Source: DASQGA01 sp963722715
GTDB taxonomy: Bacteria > Actinomycetota > Thermoleophilia > Gaiellales > Gaiellaceae
Assembly: GCA_963722715.1 (NCBI GenBank)
Contig: CAVROA010000011.1
Span: forward strand, 178,445-242,444
Length of the DNA stretch: 64,000 nucleotides
Direction: 5' to 3'
Shown: piece after piece, positions 24,672 to 32,104 of the stretch
How the letters are laid out: each line of letters starts with the position of its first letter
How positions within the stretch are numbered: position 1 is the stretch's first letter
Made by a program: the position numbers and the translations under genes
The notes under the pieces: generated by a model
What the model was told of the DNA's origin: nothing
The model's database searches: none
The model's input: the letters and a program-made list of their open reading frames with translations, nothing else

Positions 24672-27600
24672 TCAACGGCCGCCGAAGTGGTGGGCACCCG
24701 GGAGCGCCGAGCCGATCTCGGAGTCGTGCGCGACCCTCCGTGCGAGGGGCGCCAGGCTGATCAATTCGTCGACGACGATGTTCCTATTTCGCTCGTAGTG
24801 CTCGTAGCGTCCGCGAGCCAGGAGGAGCGGCTCGCCCCGGATGGTGGCGCGATAGCGCTCATAGACGGGCGGAGGCACGATCAGGTTCACCTGCTCATGC
24901 TCGTCCTCGATCAGCATGAAGACGACACCGTTGGCGGTTGCGGGCCGCTGGCGCGCGACGACCAGTCCGGCCACGGCGATCCGGCTTCCGTGCGGCAGCT
25001 CGGCGAGATCGAGGCTCGAGACGACCTCCGCCGGCAAATGGGGGCGCAGGAGCTCGAGTGGGTGAACGCCGACCGAGAGCCCGGTCGTCCTGTAGTCGGC
25101 GAGCATCCGCTCCCAGGGGGTCTCCTCGGCGAGGTCGGGGATCTCGCTTGCGGGCTCGAGTGGAAGTGCGAGCTGGCGAGCGGCGCCTCCATCCCCGGCC
25201 GAGACCGAGCGCGGCGCGAGCCCGAGGCGCCACAGGAGCTGCCGGCGGGGCCAACCGAAGACGTCGCAGGCCCCCGACGCAACGAGCGCCTCGAGCCCGG
25301 GGCGGTCGAGGGGAGCGCGCTGGGCCAGGTCGCCGACACCGCGGAACGGCCCCCGCTCCCCGCGCTCGCCGACCAGTGACCTCGCAGGCTCCTCGCCCAG
25401 ACCTTTGATGTACCCGAGCCCGACGCGAACGCCTTCCCCCTCGATCAGGCACCTTGCATCGCTCAGATTGACATCCGGAGGCCGCACCTCGATCCCGTGT
25501 CGCTGCGCGTCGCGGACGAGACTGGCCGGTGGGTAGAAGCCCATCGGCTGGGCGTTCAGGAGCGCACAGAGGAACTCGCCGGGGTAGTGGTGCCGAAGCC
25601 AGGCGGACTGGTACGCGAGCAGCCCGAAGGCGGCTGCGTGGGACTTCGGGAATCCGAAGGCCGAGAACCCGACGAGCTTCGACCAGACGAGCTCCGCAGT
25701 CTCGGCGCCCACCCCCTTCGCGGCGGCACCCGAGAGAAACCGGCCGCGGTAGGCGAGAAGCGCTTCCTCGCTCCGCTTCCGGCTCATCGCCCGGCGAAGC
25801 CCCTCGGCCTCCCCGACGCTGAAGCCGGCGAGTGCGATCGCGACGTCGAGCACCTGGTCCTGGAAGACGACCACCCCGAGTGTCTCCCGGAGCGGTTCGG
25901 CCAGCAGCGGATGGTCATAGGGCGGTTCGTAGTCCGGATCTTCACGCCGGCGTTGGCGGCGCTCGATGTAGGGATGAACGGCCTTCCCCTGGATCGGCCC
26001 GGGCCGGACTAGCGCAACTTGCACGGTGAGATCGTCGAGGTTCTCGGGACGTGTTCGAAGGAGGCTTTGCATCTGCGCACGGCTCTCGATCTGGAAGAGC
26101 CCGACCGTGTCGGCCTCCTGGATCTCCCGGTAGACGTCCGCGTCGTCCAACGGGATCCGGGAGAGGTCGATCGTCTGGCCGCGAAGCAAGACGATCTGCT
26201 CGACGCACTCCTCGACGGCGGACAGCATGCCGAGACCGAGGAGGTCGATCTTGAGGAAGCCGGCATCGGCACAGGAGTCCTTGTCCCACTGGCAGACCTG
26301 GCGCCCCTCCATGGCTGCCGGCTCTACGGGAACGAGCTCGACGAGCGGCCGGGTCGAGATGACCATGCCTCCGGGGTGCTGGGAGAGATGGCGCGGCAGC
26401 CCGGCGATCTCGCCGCAGAGCTCGCGAAAGGCCCGCCAGCGTGGCGATTCGAGCTTCGCCTCGGCATCCGGGAGTAGCCCGAGCTCCTCCCCCACCTTGC
26501 GCGCGTTCCAGCCCTCGGAGAGCCGAGCCAGGCGTTCGAGCTCCGCCGCAGGCAGGCCGAGCGCCTTGCCGACGTCCCGGATCGCTCCGCGAGAGCGGTA
26601 GGTGGAGAAGCTCGCAACGAGCGCCGCTCGCTCGTGCCCGTACCGCTCGGTCACCTCGACGATCAGGCGCTCGCGGATGTCTCGCGGGAAGTCGAGGTCG
26701 ATGTCGGGAACCGAGTCGAGCTCCCGGTTCAGGAAGCGCCCGAGCGAAAGCTCGGCAGCGACCGGATCGACGTGCGAGAGCCCCGTGAGGTAGCAGACGA
26801 GCGATCCGACCGAGCTTCCACGGCCCCGTCCCGGCGGCAGGAGGTGCCGCGGGGAGCCCGGGCCCCGGACTTCCGCAGCGACCTCGCGTGCAAGCTCGAG
26901 CACCTCGTGGTGGAGAAGAAAGAACCCGGAGAGCCCGATGTCGGCGATCAGGTTCAGCTCCTCGTCGAGCCGCGCGTTCGCGCGGGCGCGGAGCAAGGCG
27001 TGCGCATGCCGGTAACGCTCATCGAAGGCACGGCGGCAGACCCGGGCGAGCTGCACGTCCGCCGGGTCTTTACGGTCGGAGAAGTCGGGGTAGCGATAGC
27101 CGAGCTCCTGCGTCAGATCGAACTGGAGCCGCTCCGCAAGCTCGACCGTGGTCTGAAGCGCGCCTCGGTCGTCCGGCCAGCGCGCGGCCATGTCGTCGGG
27201 TGGGAGGAGCGCCACCTCCTCGTTGCCCCGGCGAGCAGGCTCGCAGGCCTCGAGTGAGCTGCGCTCCCCGATCGCGACGAGAACGTCCTGAAGCTGCACG
27301 CGCCGCGGGTGGTGTGCGTGTGCGTTTCCCGTCACCACCGTCCGGAGGCCGAGGGTCTCCGCCAGCTCGCGAAGCGTGGCGTTACGGCGAGCGTCACCGC
27401 GAAGAAACGGGCGCTGGAGCTCGACGAAGAAGTGCTCCGCGCCTACAGCGCGGGCCAGCCGCGCCGTCGCATTCGGGTCGCGAAGGGCAAGCCCGGAGCG
27501 AGCGCAGCCCGAGAGGCAGACCAGCCCTTCGTGCGCCTGCTCGAGCTCCACGAGCGGCAAACGGGGGTCGAGCCGCTTTCCCGCATGCGCGGTCGTGAGC

Positions 27601-27875
27601 AGGCGGCAGAGCGTCGAGTAGCCGCGTTGCGTCTCAACGAGGAGCGTGACGTGCGAGCCGTCTTCGAGCGTCACCTCGGCACCGGTGATGGCCCGAAGCC
27701 CGAGCGAGCGGGCCGCGTGCGCGAATTCGAGCGAGCCGTAGACACCGTCGTGGTCTGTCAGCGCCAGGGCCGGGTACCCGAGCTCGGCCGCCCGCAGAGC
27801 CAGCTCCTCGGGCAGCGAGGCCCCGTCGAGAAAGCTGTAGGCCGAGTGGCAGTGAAGCTCGATGTACGGCGTCAC
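24672..27875 (-). CDS. dnaE2: error-prone DNA polymerase III alpha subunit (DnaE2/ImuC)
   Basis: Catalytic subunit of the mutasome used for SOS translesion synthesis in bacteria with ImuA'/ImuB. The 1067 residues match DnaE2 length rather than the ~1170 of replicative DnaE. An N-terminal PHP domain is visible (IELHCHSAYSFLDGASLP, LALTDHDGVYGSLEF). The polymerase catalytic acids are in SVPDIDLDFPRDIRERLIVE, with palm/finger motifs such as FPKSHAAAFGLLAYQSAWLR. A C-terminal OB region includes VAGLVVARQRP. Starts at GTG 27875. No LexA-like box is visible in the ~155 bp upstream. imuB lies ~700 bp away on the same strand, with an opposite-strand TfoX gene between. Confidence 0.95.
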   Translation of the reverse strand: MTPYIELHCHSAYSFLDGASLPEELALRAAELGYPALALTDHDGVYGSLEFAHAARSLGLRAITGAEVTLEDGSHVTLLVETQRGYSTLCRLLTTAHAGKRLDPRLPLVELEQAHEGLVCLSGCARSGLALRDPNATARLARAVGAEHFFVELQRPFLRGDARRNATLRELAETLGLRTVVTGNAHAHHPRRVQLQDVLVAIGERSSLEACEPARRGNEEVALLPPDDMAARWPDDRGALQTTVELAERLQFDLTQELGYRYPDFSDRKDPADVQLARVCRRAFDERYRHAHALLRARANARLDEELNLIADIGLSGFFLLHHEVLELAREVAAEVRGPGSPRHLLPPGRGRGSSVGSLVCYLTGLSHVDPVAAELSLGRFLNRELDSVPDIDLDFPRDIRERLIVEVTERYGHERAALVASFSTYRSRGAIRDVGKALGLPAAELERLARLSEGWNARKVGEELGLLPDAEAKLESPRWRAFRELCGEIAGLPRHLSQHPGGMVISTRPLVELVPVEPAAMEGRQVCQWDKDSCADAGFLKIDLLGLGMLSAVEECVEQIVLLRGQTIDLSRIPLDDADVYREIQEADTVGLFQIESRAQMQSLLRTRPENLDDLTVQVALVRPGPIQGKAVHPYIERRQRRREDPDYEPPYDHPLLAEPLRETLGVVVFQDQVLDVAIALAGFSVGEAEGLRRAMSRKRSEEALLAYRGRFLSGAAAKGVGAETAELVWSKLVGFSAFGFPKSHAAAFGLLAYQSAWLRHHYPGEFLCALLNAQPMGFYPPASLVRDAQRHGIEVRPPDVNLSDARCLIEGEGVRVGLGYIKGLGEEPARSLVGERGERGPFRGVGDLAQRAPLDRPGLEALVASGACDVFGWPRRQLLWRLGLAPRSVSAGDGGAARQLALPLEPASEIPDLAEETPWERMLADYRTTGLSVGVHPLELLRPHLPAEVVSSLDLAELPHGSRIAVAGLVVARQRPATANGVVFMLIEDEHEQVNLIVPPPVYERYRATIRGEPLLLARGRYEHYERNRNIVVDELISLAPLARRVAHDSEIGSALPGAHHFGGR

Positions 27876-27932
27876 GGTCCAGTCGCCGTTCCTTCACATT
27901 CGGCGCGCCACGGGCGCGCCCGCCTGAAATAC

Positions 27933-27973
27933 GCTCGACGCAGAGGGGTAACCATCGGGGGGTCCCCCGGGGG
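27933..27973. repeat. G/C palindromic element, copy 1 (upstream of dnaE2)
   Basis: A 41-base element that starts with GCTCGACGCAG and ends with TCCCCCGGGGG; a G6 run directly before the T creates the palindrome GGGGG-T-CCCCC. The same start, G-run and end occur at 60097-60137 in the same orientation relative to a downstream minus-strand gene. In both cases a TANGCT hexamer on the plus strand abuts the left end. It lies 58-98 bases upstream of the dnaE2 GTG. Function unknown: possible regulatory stem, REP-like repeat or promoter-associated element. Confidence 0.55.
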
Positions 27974-28030
27974 CACAATCTCTCGGGGACAGATCTTGCG
28001 TCGCCGAGCGCTTCTGCGAAGATCGTCTTC

Positions 28031-28342
28031 GTGGACGCCCAGGCGCGGTTCGACGAGATCGCCGACGAGCTCGCGGCCCGCGATCCCGCGGTCGCTCTCG
28101 GGCAGATGTTCGGGATGCCGTGCGTGAAGCGAAACGGCAAGGCCGGCATTGGCTTCTACAAGGGCGAGATGGTCTTCAAGCTCCCGGACGAGGCCCAGCG
28201 CGAGCGTGCGCTTGCCCTCGAGGGCGCCCAGCTCTTCGATCCGATGGGCGGCAGGCCCATGCGCGAATGGGTGCAGGTTCCGGCGTCGCATGCGGATGAG
28301 TGGGCCGGATTCGCCGCCGAGGCAACCGCAGCGCTCCCCTGA
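28031..28342 (+). CDS. TfoX N-terminal-domain protein
   Basis: A 103-residue protein of the TfoX_N family (FDEIADELAARDPAVALGQM, FGMPCVKRNGKAGIGFYKGE, MVFKLPDEAQRERALAL, FDPMGGRPMREWVQVP). Despite the name, such short proteins are not shown to be competence regulators outside gamma-proteobacteria; the biochemical role is unknown. GTG 28031 is the only reasonable start. It lies on the opposite strand between dnaE2 and the DUF6504-like gene, so it splits what would otherwise be a contiguous mutasome block. Confidence 0.85.
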   Translation: MDAQARFDEIADELAARDPAVALGQMFGMPCVKRNGKAGIGFYKGEMVFKLPDEAQRERALALEGAQLFDPMGGRPMREWVQVPASHADEWAGFAAEATAALP

Positions 28343-28344
28343 TC

Positions 28345-28566
28345 TCAGGCGCGCTGGGAGAACCACCGCCCCTGCTCGTCGCTGAAGACAACGACGTTCT
28401 GACCCGTCTCCAGGACGAGATCGAAGTAGCGCCGCCGTACCGGCCGCTCCGTCCACCAGCGGTCGACGATCCGCCACTCCTCTCTGACCAGCGCGACGGA
28501 AACGCTCCCCACTTCGGCCGGCACGCCCCGGTCGGCTGCGACGAGCGCGTCCCGCGGCTCGTTCAG
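28345..28566 (-). CDS. DUF6504-like small protein downstream of imuB
   Basis: A ~73-residue product reading LNEPRDALVAADRG, then SVSVALVREEWRIVDRWWTE and RRYFDLVLETGQNVVVFSDE, ending GRWFSQRA. The Trp-rich centre and the terminal FDL...V..D..GRWF pattern resemble DUF6504 proteins, which sit next to imuB/dnaE2 in actinobacteria; their function is not known. The start is unusual: homology begins at CTG 28566, which overlaps the imuB stop as CTGA. A GTG at 28614 would add 16 residues inside imuB. Coupled to imuB and so likely SOS-regulated. Confidence 0.65.
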   Translation of the reverse strand: MNEPRDALVAADRGVPAEVGSVSVALVREEWRIVDRWWTERPVRRRYFDLVLETGQNVVVFSDEQGRWFSQRA

Positions 28567-29747
28567 TCGTCGCGTGGAACGAGTATGGCCCGGCTCTCCG
28601 GGACGCGCGACCACGGCGCGACCTCCACGATCGTGCAGACGGCGTCGAGACCGGCTGCGGCTCTGACCTGACGCAATCCCTCGCGCAGGCGCTCCCGCAG
28701 ACGGCTGCCGCGCGGCGCTACAAGCTCGGCTTGTGTGCCGACCGAGTCCTTCAGCTCTCCGAGCTCGAGTCGAAGCGTGAGGGCTGGAGCCGGTACGTCG
28801 CCGAGCTTTGATGCGAGCACAAGCCCGAGTCGCTCGGGATCCGCTGTGGCTTCGCGGAGGGTCAGAGCGCGGCGCCAGGAGCCACCGCCCACTAGCCGCG
28901 CCGAGAGCGCGAGCCGGCGGGGAGCTCGGCCCGCCCGCTCCGGCCGTGCAAGCAAGCGGTCGAGGAGCGCGGTGAGGGCCCGCTTGAGCGTCTGTTCGTT
29001 GGCAATCGGCTCGGGAAACTCCAGCTCTTCCGCGAGCTCGGATGCCGGCTGGCGAGATGTGACGCCTCGAGTGTCCTCACCGCGCGCGAATTGATGCGCT
29101 TCTGTCCCGTCCGCGCCCAGGCGGTCCGCGACCGACACGGCCGGAAGGCGAGCCAGCTCGCCGAGTCGCTTGATGCCGAGCTCGGAGAGCTCCTGCTTGC
29201 GGTCAGGGGTGAGGGAGAGGAGCGAGAGCGGCAAGGGCTCCAGGAAGAGCCGGCTCTCGTCGTCGTCCACCACCATCACCCGGCCTGCAGGAGCGACGCT
29301 CGCGGCTGCGAGCGCGGTGAAGCGCCGCGTTGCGGCTCCGATCCGCGGCTGCCAGGTTGGACCGACGGCATCGAGGGCGCGGCGCAGACTCTGTTGCAGT
29401 CCGCCCGCCAGCCGCTCGACACCGCCAGTTTCGAAGTACGCGGATCCAACTCCGGCCGACTCGACCGCGAAGCCGGCGTCTTCCAGCCGCCGGAGCAGCC
29501 GTTCCCATTCCTCTTCCGCCCCGGCGGGATCCTGCTCGACGAGCACGAGGTCGGGACAGGTAGCGAGGGCCTCGGAGAGCCGCATGCCCGGCCAGACACC
29601 CGCTTGCTCGGCCTCGTACGTGCAGCTGCCGAGGAGGGGCCGCTCGCCGGGAACGGGGCCGAATGCGACTCGGCTCCCGTGGAGCTCGGGCCGAGCGAGG
29701 AGTGCTGTGCGAAGCTCGAATGCTGGGAGAGAGAGACAGGCGATCAT
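28563..29747 (-). CDS. imuB: ImuB-type Y-family polymerase-like protein (mutasome adaptor)
   Basis: Y-family fold lacking the polymerase catalytic acids, as in ImuB, which tethers DnaE2 to the beta clamp. The 394 residues start CLSLPAFELRTALLARPEL where active enzymes have an Asp. The position of the usual S-x-D-E motif reads VGSAYFETGGVERL without the acidic pair. LGIKRLGELARLPAVSVADR is the helix-hairpin region and the QPASELAEELEFPEPI segment leads to the little-finger domain. ATG 29747 is used; it starts only three bases after a LexA box and ten after the -10 hexamer, implying a leaderless or near-leaderless transcript. The DUF6504-like gene follows. Confidence 0.9.
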   Translation of the reverse strand: MIACLSLPAFELRTALLARPELHGSRVAFGPVPGERPLLGSCTYEAEQAGVWPGMRLSEALATCPDLVLVEQDPAGAEEEWERLLRRLEDAGFAVESAGVGSAYFETGGVERLAGGLQQSLRRALDAVGPTWQPRIGAATRRFTALAAASVAPAGRVMVVDDDESRLFLEPLPLSLLSLTPDRKQELSELGIKRLGELARLPAVSVADRLGADGTEAHQFARGEDTRGVTSRQPASELAEELEFPEPIANEQTLKRALTALLDRLLARPERAGRAPRRLALSARLVGGGSWRRALTLREATADPERLGLVLASKLGDVPAPALTLRLELGELKDSVGTQAELVAPRGSRLRERLREGLRQVRAAAGLDAVCTIVEVAPWSRVPESRAILVPRDD

Positions 29748-29749
29748 GG

Positions 29750-29778
29750 GAACGTATGTTCTACACGAACACACGTTC
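29750..29778 (-). promoter_or_regulatory. two tandem LexA (SOS) boxes at imuB
   Basis: Two perfect matches to the Gram-positive SOS consensus GAAC-N4-GTTC: GAACGTATGTTC at 29750-29761 and GAACACACGTTC at 29767-29778, with centres 17 bp apart. The first overlaps the predicted -10 element and the second lies in the spacer, so LexA binding should block RNA polymerase. They are the only such boxes I noticed in the window. Strong evidence that imuB and its coupled downstream gene are DNA-damage inducible. Confidence 0.9.
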
Positions 29779-29787
29779 TCCTGTCAA
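29758..29787 (-). promoter_or_regulatory. sigma70-type promoter of imuB
   Basis: On the minus strand a perfect -35 TTGACA (29787-29782) is followed by an 18-base spacer and a -10-like TAGAAC (29763-29758). The imuB ATG begins ten bases after the -10, so the transcript would have at most a few untranslated bases. Both LexA boxes lie within this promoter. The -10 match is 4/6. Confidence 0.65.
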
Positions 29788-29854
29788 CCTGGCAATTGAC
29801 CGTGCGGGTGCATACTTGCTTTGACAGAACAAGCTCTCTCGGAGCGAACAAAGC

Positions 29855-30463
29855 ATGGCTGTTGCGGGTATCTGGGTTCGCGGCGCAACCCTTCTCGCCC
29901 TCCTGTCGCTCTTCACGCTCGGCTGCGGAAGCGAGAAGTCGTCCTCTCCTGGTGCGACTGGCAGCTCTGGTGCGACCGAAAGCTCTGCCACGTCCGTCGA
30001 GGCAACCGACAGCTCGGACACGTCCGCCGAGGGCCTGCCTGCGCCTGTTTCGGAGGCGCGCTCAGCCATCCTCGCAGCCGCCGAAAGCGGTGACTACGGG
30101 CCTCTTCGAGCACTCGTCAAGCCGGACGTCTTTCTCTCGGATTTCGGATTCGGAACTGAGCCGGACCCGGTGGGACGCTGGCAGGAGATGGGGCCGAAGC
30201 CGCTCGAGACGATGGGCGTTCTCCTGGGCATGCCGCATGCGGTCCGCGAGACGAACGAGGGGACGCTCTACGAATGGCCGAGATTCGACGCAAACTCGAA
30301 CATGGAGGACCTGACAAAGCCGGAGCGCGATCTCCTGCTCACGTTCATGACCGAGGACGAGCTGATCAACGCCTTCCTCCCCGAGTACGGCTACACCGGC
30401 CCCCGTCTCGGCATCCTCGCCAACGGTAAATGGTGGTTCTTGATCCTCGAGCCCGAGGTCTAG
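29855..30463 (+). CDS. secreted lipoprotein of unknown function
   Basis: A 202-residue protein with a lipoprotein signal: a short positive start, a hydrophobic core (ATLLALLSLF) and lipobox TLGC with Cys at about residue 28. A Ser/Thr/Ala/Gly-rich linker spans ~30-60. The globular part (~65-202) contains ARSAILAAAESGDYGPLRAL and ends GILANGKWWFLILEPEV. I do not recognise the domain with confidence; the overall pattern is reminiscent of small NTF2-like or SnoaL-like extracellular domains. Divergent from imuB, with its start 77 bp from the nearer LexA box. Confidence 0.8.
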   Translation: MAVAGIWVRGATLLALLSLFTLGCGSEKSSSPGATGSSGATESSATSVEATDSSDTSAEGLPAPVSEARSAILAAAESGDYGPLRALVKPDVFLSDFGFGTEPDPVGRWQEMGPKPLETMGVLLGMPHAVRETNEGTLYEWPRFDANSNMEDLTKPERDLLLTFMTEDELINAFLPEYGYTGPRLGILANGKWWFLILEPEV

Positions 30464-30499
30464 TAGCTCGTTGGCCGAATAGCCGTGCGCGAGCAGAGC

Positions 30500-31195
30500 T
30501 CAGTCCATGAGCTCTGCAGCCTCGCCCAGCATCTGCGTGAGGCGTGGAACCCCGGGAAGGACGCTCTCGCGCGCGCACCAGGCGATGTCCTCCTCGAGGC
30601 CGGCGGCCAGGAGGTTGCGGGCGCTCTGACTCGCCCGTAGCCCTTCCTCCGGGGTGCCGAAGGAGCCTGCAATCCGGATCGCAGCCTGTGCCGCGTCGCT
30701 CGAGTCGCCCGCGAGCCGCTCGGCGATCCGCCCTGCGCAGTAGGCGTCGTCCATTGCGAACTCGCCCGCGACGCCGGCGCAGAAGATCGCCACGTCCTCG
30801 TCCGCCTCCCGGGCCACGGCGAGCACTCCCTCGAGGTTCATGAGGCTTCCGGCGAAGACACGGTCACAGCGCGATGCGGCCGTCACCAGCGCCCTGGTGC
30901 CGTTCGTGGTCGTCAGGACGAGCGTCTCGCCCTCCGGCTCGAGGAACTCCCGTGGCGAGTTCCCCAGGTCGAAGCCCGGGATCCGAACGCACTTCCGCTC
31001 CCCGGCCAGGACGACGCCGTTCGGCTCGGCTTCCCGAATCCGCTCGGCCGCCTCGACCTCTGCGCAGCAGAGCACCCTCCGATAGCCGGAGGAGAGCGCC
31101 TGCACGATCGTCGACGTGGCTCGAAGAACGTCGATCACGATGCCCGTGGGGGCCTCGGCCGACTCCACCGGCGTGAATGCGACGTGGACTCGCAC
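30500..31195 (-). CDS. comB: 2-phosphosulfolactate phosphatase family protein (ComB-like)
   Basis: A 231-residue ComB-family protein. In methanogens this enzyme dephosphorylates 2-phosphosulfolactate in coenzyme M synthesis; bacterial homologues are widespread and mostly uncharacterised. Conserved blocks are GIVIDVLRATSTIVQALSSG, VLAGERKCVRIPGFDLGNSP, LVLTTTNGTRAL, VFAGSLMNLEGVLA and DDAYCAGRIAERL. GTG 31195 is chosen because the ComB fold starts at once with VHVAFTPVE; further open frame upstream lies over the divergent rhomboid gene. No other sulfolactate-pathway genes are nearby, so the substrate here is open. Confidence 0.85.
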   Translation of the reverse strand: MRVHVAFTPVESAEAPTGIVIDVLRATSTIVQALSSGYRRVLCCAEVEAAERIREAEPNGVVLAGERKCVRIPGFDLGNSPREFLEPEGETLVLTTTNGTRALVTAASRCDRVFAGSLMNLEGVLAVAREADEDVAIFCAGVAGEFAMDDAYCAGRIAERLAGDSSDAAQAAIRIAGSFGTPEEGLRASQSARNLLAAGLEEDIAWCARESVLPGVPRLTQMLGEAAELMD

Positions 31196-31234
31196 GGCGG
31201 TGACCCTATCGGCCCAACTAGGATTGGAAGACTC

Positions 31235-32098
31235 GTGGGCGCTCAGGAACAGACGCAGACGATGGTCTGCTACCGGCACCCGCGGAGCGAGACGGCGGTC
31301 TCCTGCTCGAGCTGCGGGCGGCCGATCTGCACCGAGTGCATGGTGTTCGCCTCGGTCGGGATCAAGTGCCCAGAATGCGCCGGGCAACCCACCGGAGCGA
31401 AGAAGGCTGCGAAGCGCGTCCGGTCCAGGGCGGGCGCACTGCAGGGGCCGGTGGTGACGAAGGCGCTGATCGGCCTCATGGTGATCGTCTTCGTGGCCCA
31501 GATCGGCCAATCCGGCGGCATCAACGAGCTCGGCGGCGACCTGTTCGTGAAGGGCGCCCTCTTCGGTCCTGCAGTTGCCCAGGGCGACTGGTACCGCCTC
31601 GTCACCTCAGCCTTCCTGCACGGGAGCCCGCTCCATCTGCTCTTCAACGTCTTGATGCTCTGGTGGTTCGGCGGACCGCTCGAGATGCTCCTCGGACGCG
31701 GCCGCTTCATCGGCATCTTCCTCGTGTCGATCCTGGCCGGCTCTGCGGGCGCGCTTGTCCTGAGCCCCACCACTGCCACGATCGGTGCTTCGGGCGCGGT
31801 CTTCGGCATCCTCGGCGCCGGGCTCGTCCTCGAGCGGAACCAGATCCAGGTCTTCGGCGGCAGCGCGCTCCTCGTCGTCGGTTTCAACCTCGTCTTCAGC
31901 TTCGTGCTGAACAACGTCTCGATCGGCGGCCACATCGGCGGCCTGCTCGGCGGCATGCTCGCCATGCTCGCGCTCTCGCGCTTCGGCCGCGGGCACGCGG
32001 TCTACGGACGCGTCGACGCAGCGACGATCGGCGGCCTCGTGGGTGTCGGCGTGCTCAGCGTCGCCATTGCCTGGGCGCGCGTCCGCGGCTACGCCTAG
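31235..32098 (+). CDS. rhomboid-family intramembrane serine protease with N-terminal B-box zinc finger
   Basis: About 287 residues. The N-terminus has a B-box-like zinc finger (CYRHPRSETAVSCSSCGRPI, then a CTECM and a KCPEC pair). The C-terminal part has six membrane helices of the rhomboid fold: DWYRLVTSAFLHGSPLHLLF, FNVLMLWWFGGPLE, IGASGAVFGILGAGLVLERN containing the GASG catalytic Ser, and SIGGHIGGLLGGMLAML with the catalytic His. GTG 31235 leaves about nine residues before the first zinc ligand, typical of this actinobacterial subgroup; ATG 31262 is an alternative. Substrates are unknown. Confidence 0.88.
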   Translation: MGAQEQTQTMVCYRHPRSETAVSCSSCGRPICTECMVFASVGIKCPECAGQPTGAKKAAKRVRSRAGALQGPVVTKALIGLMVIVFVAQIGQSGGINELGGDLFVKGALFGPAVAQGDWYRLVTSAFLHGSPLHLLFNVLMLWWFGGPLEMLLGRGRFIGIFLVSILAGSAGALVLSPTTATIGASGAVFGILGAGLVLERNQIQVFGGSALLVVGFNLVFSFVLNNVSIGGHIGGLLGGMLAMLALSRFGRGHAVYGRVDAATIGGLVGVGVLSVAIAWARVRGYA

Positions 32099-32104
32099 AA
32101 GGGC

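Noticed and set aside
27876..28030. LexA box upstream of dnaE2
   Set aside because: No GAAC-N4-GTTC or near match found in the interval, unlike imuB.
31196..31510. N-terminal extension of the ComB-like gene to 31510
   Set aside because: The extension is antisense to the rhomboid zinc finger and lacks family similarity; ComB homology starts at GTG 31195.
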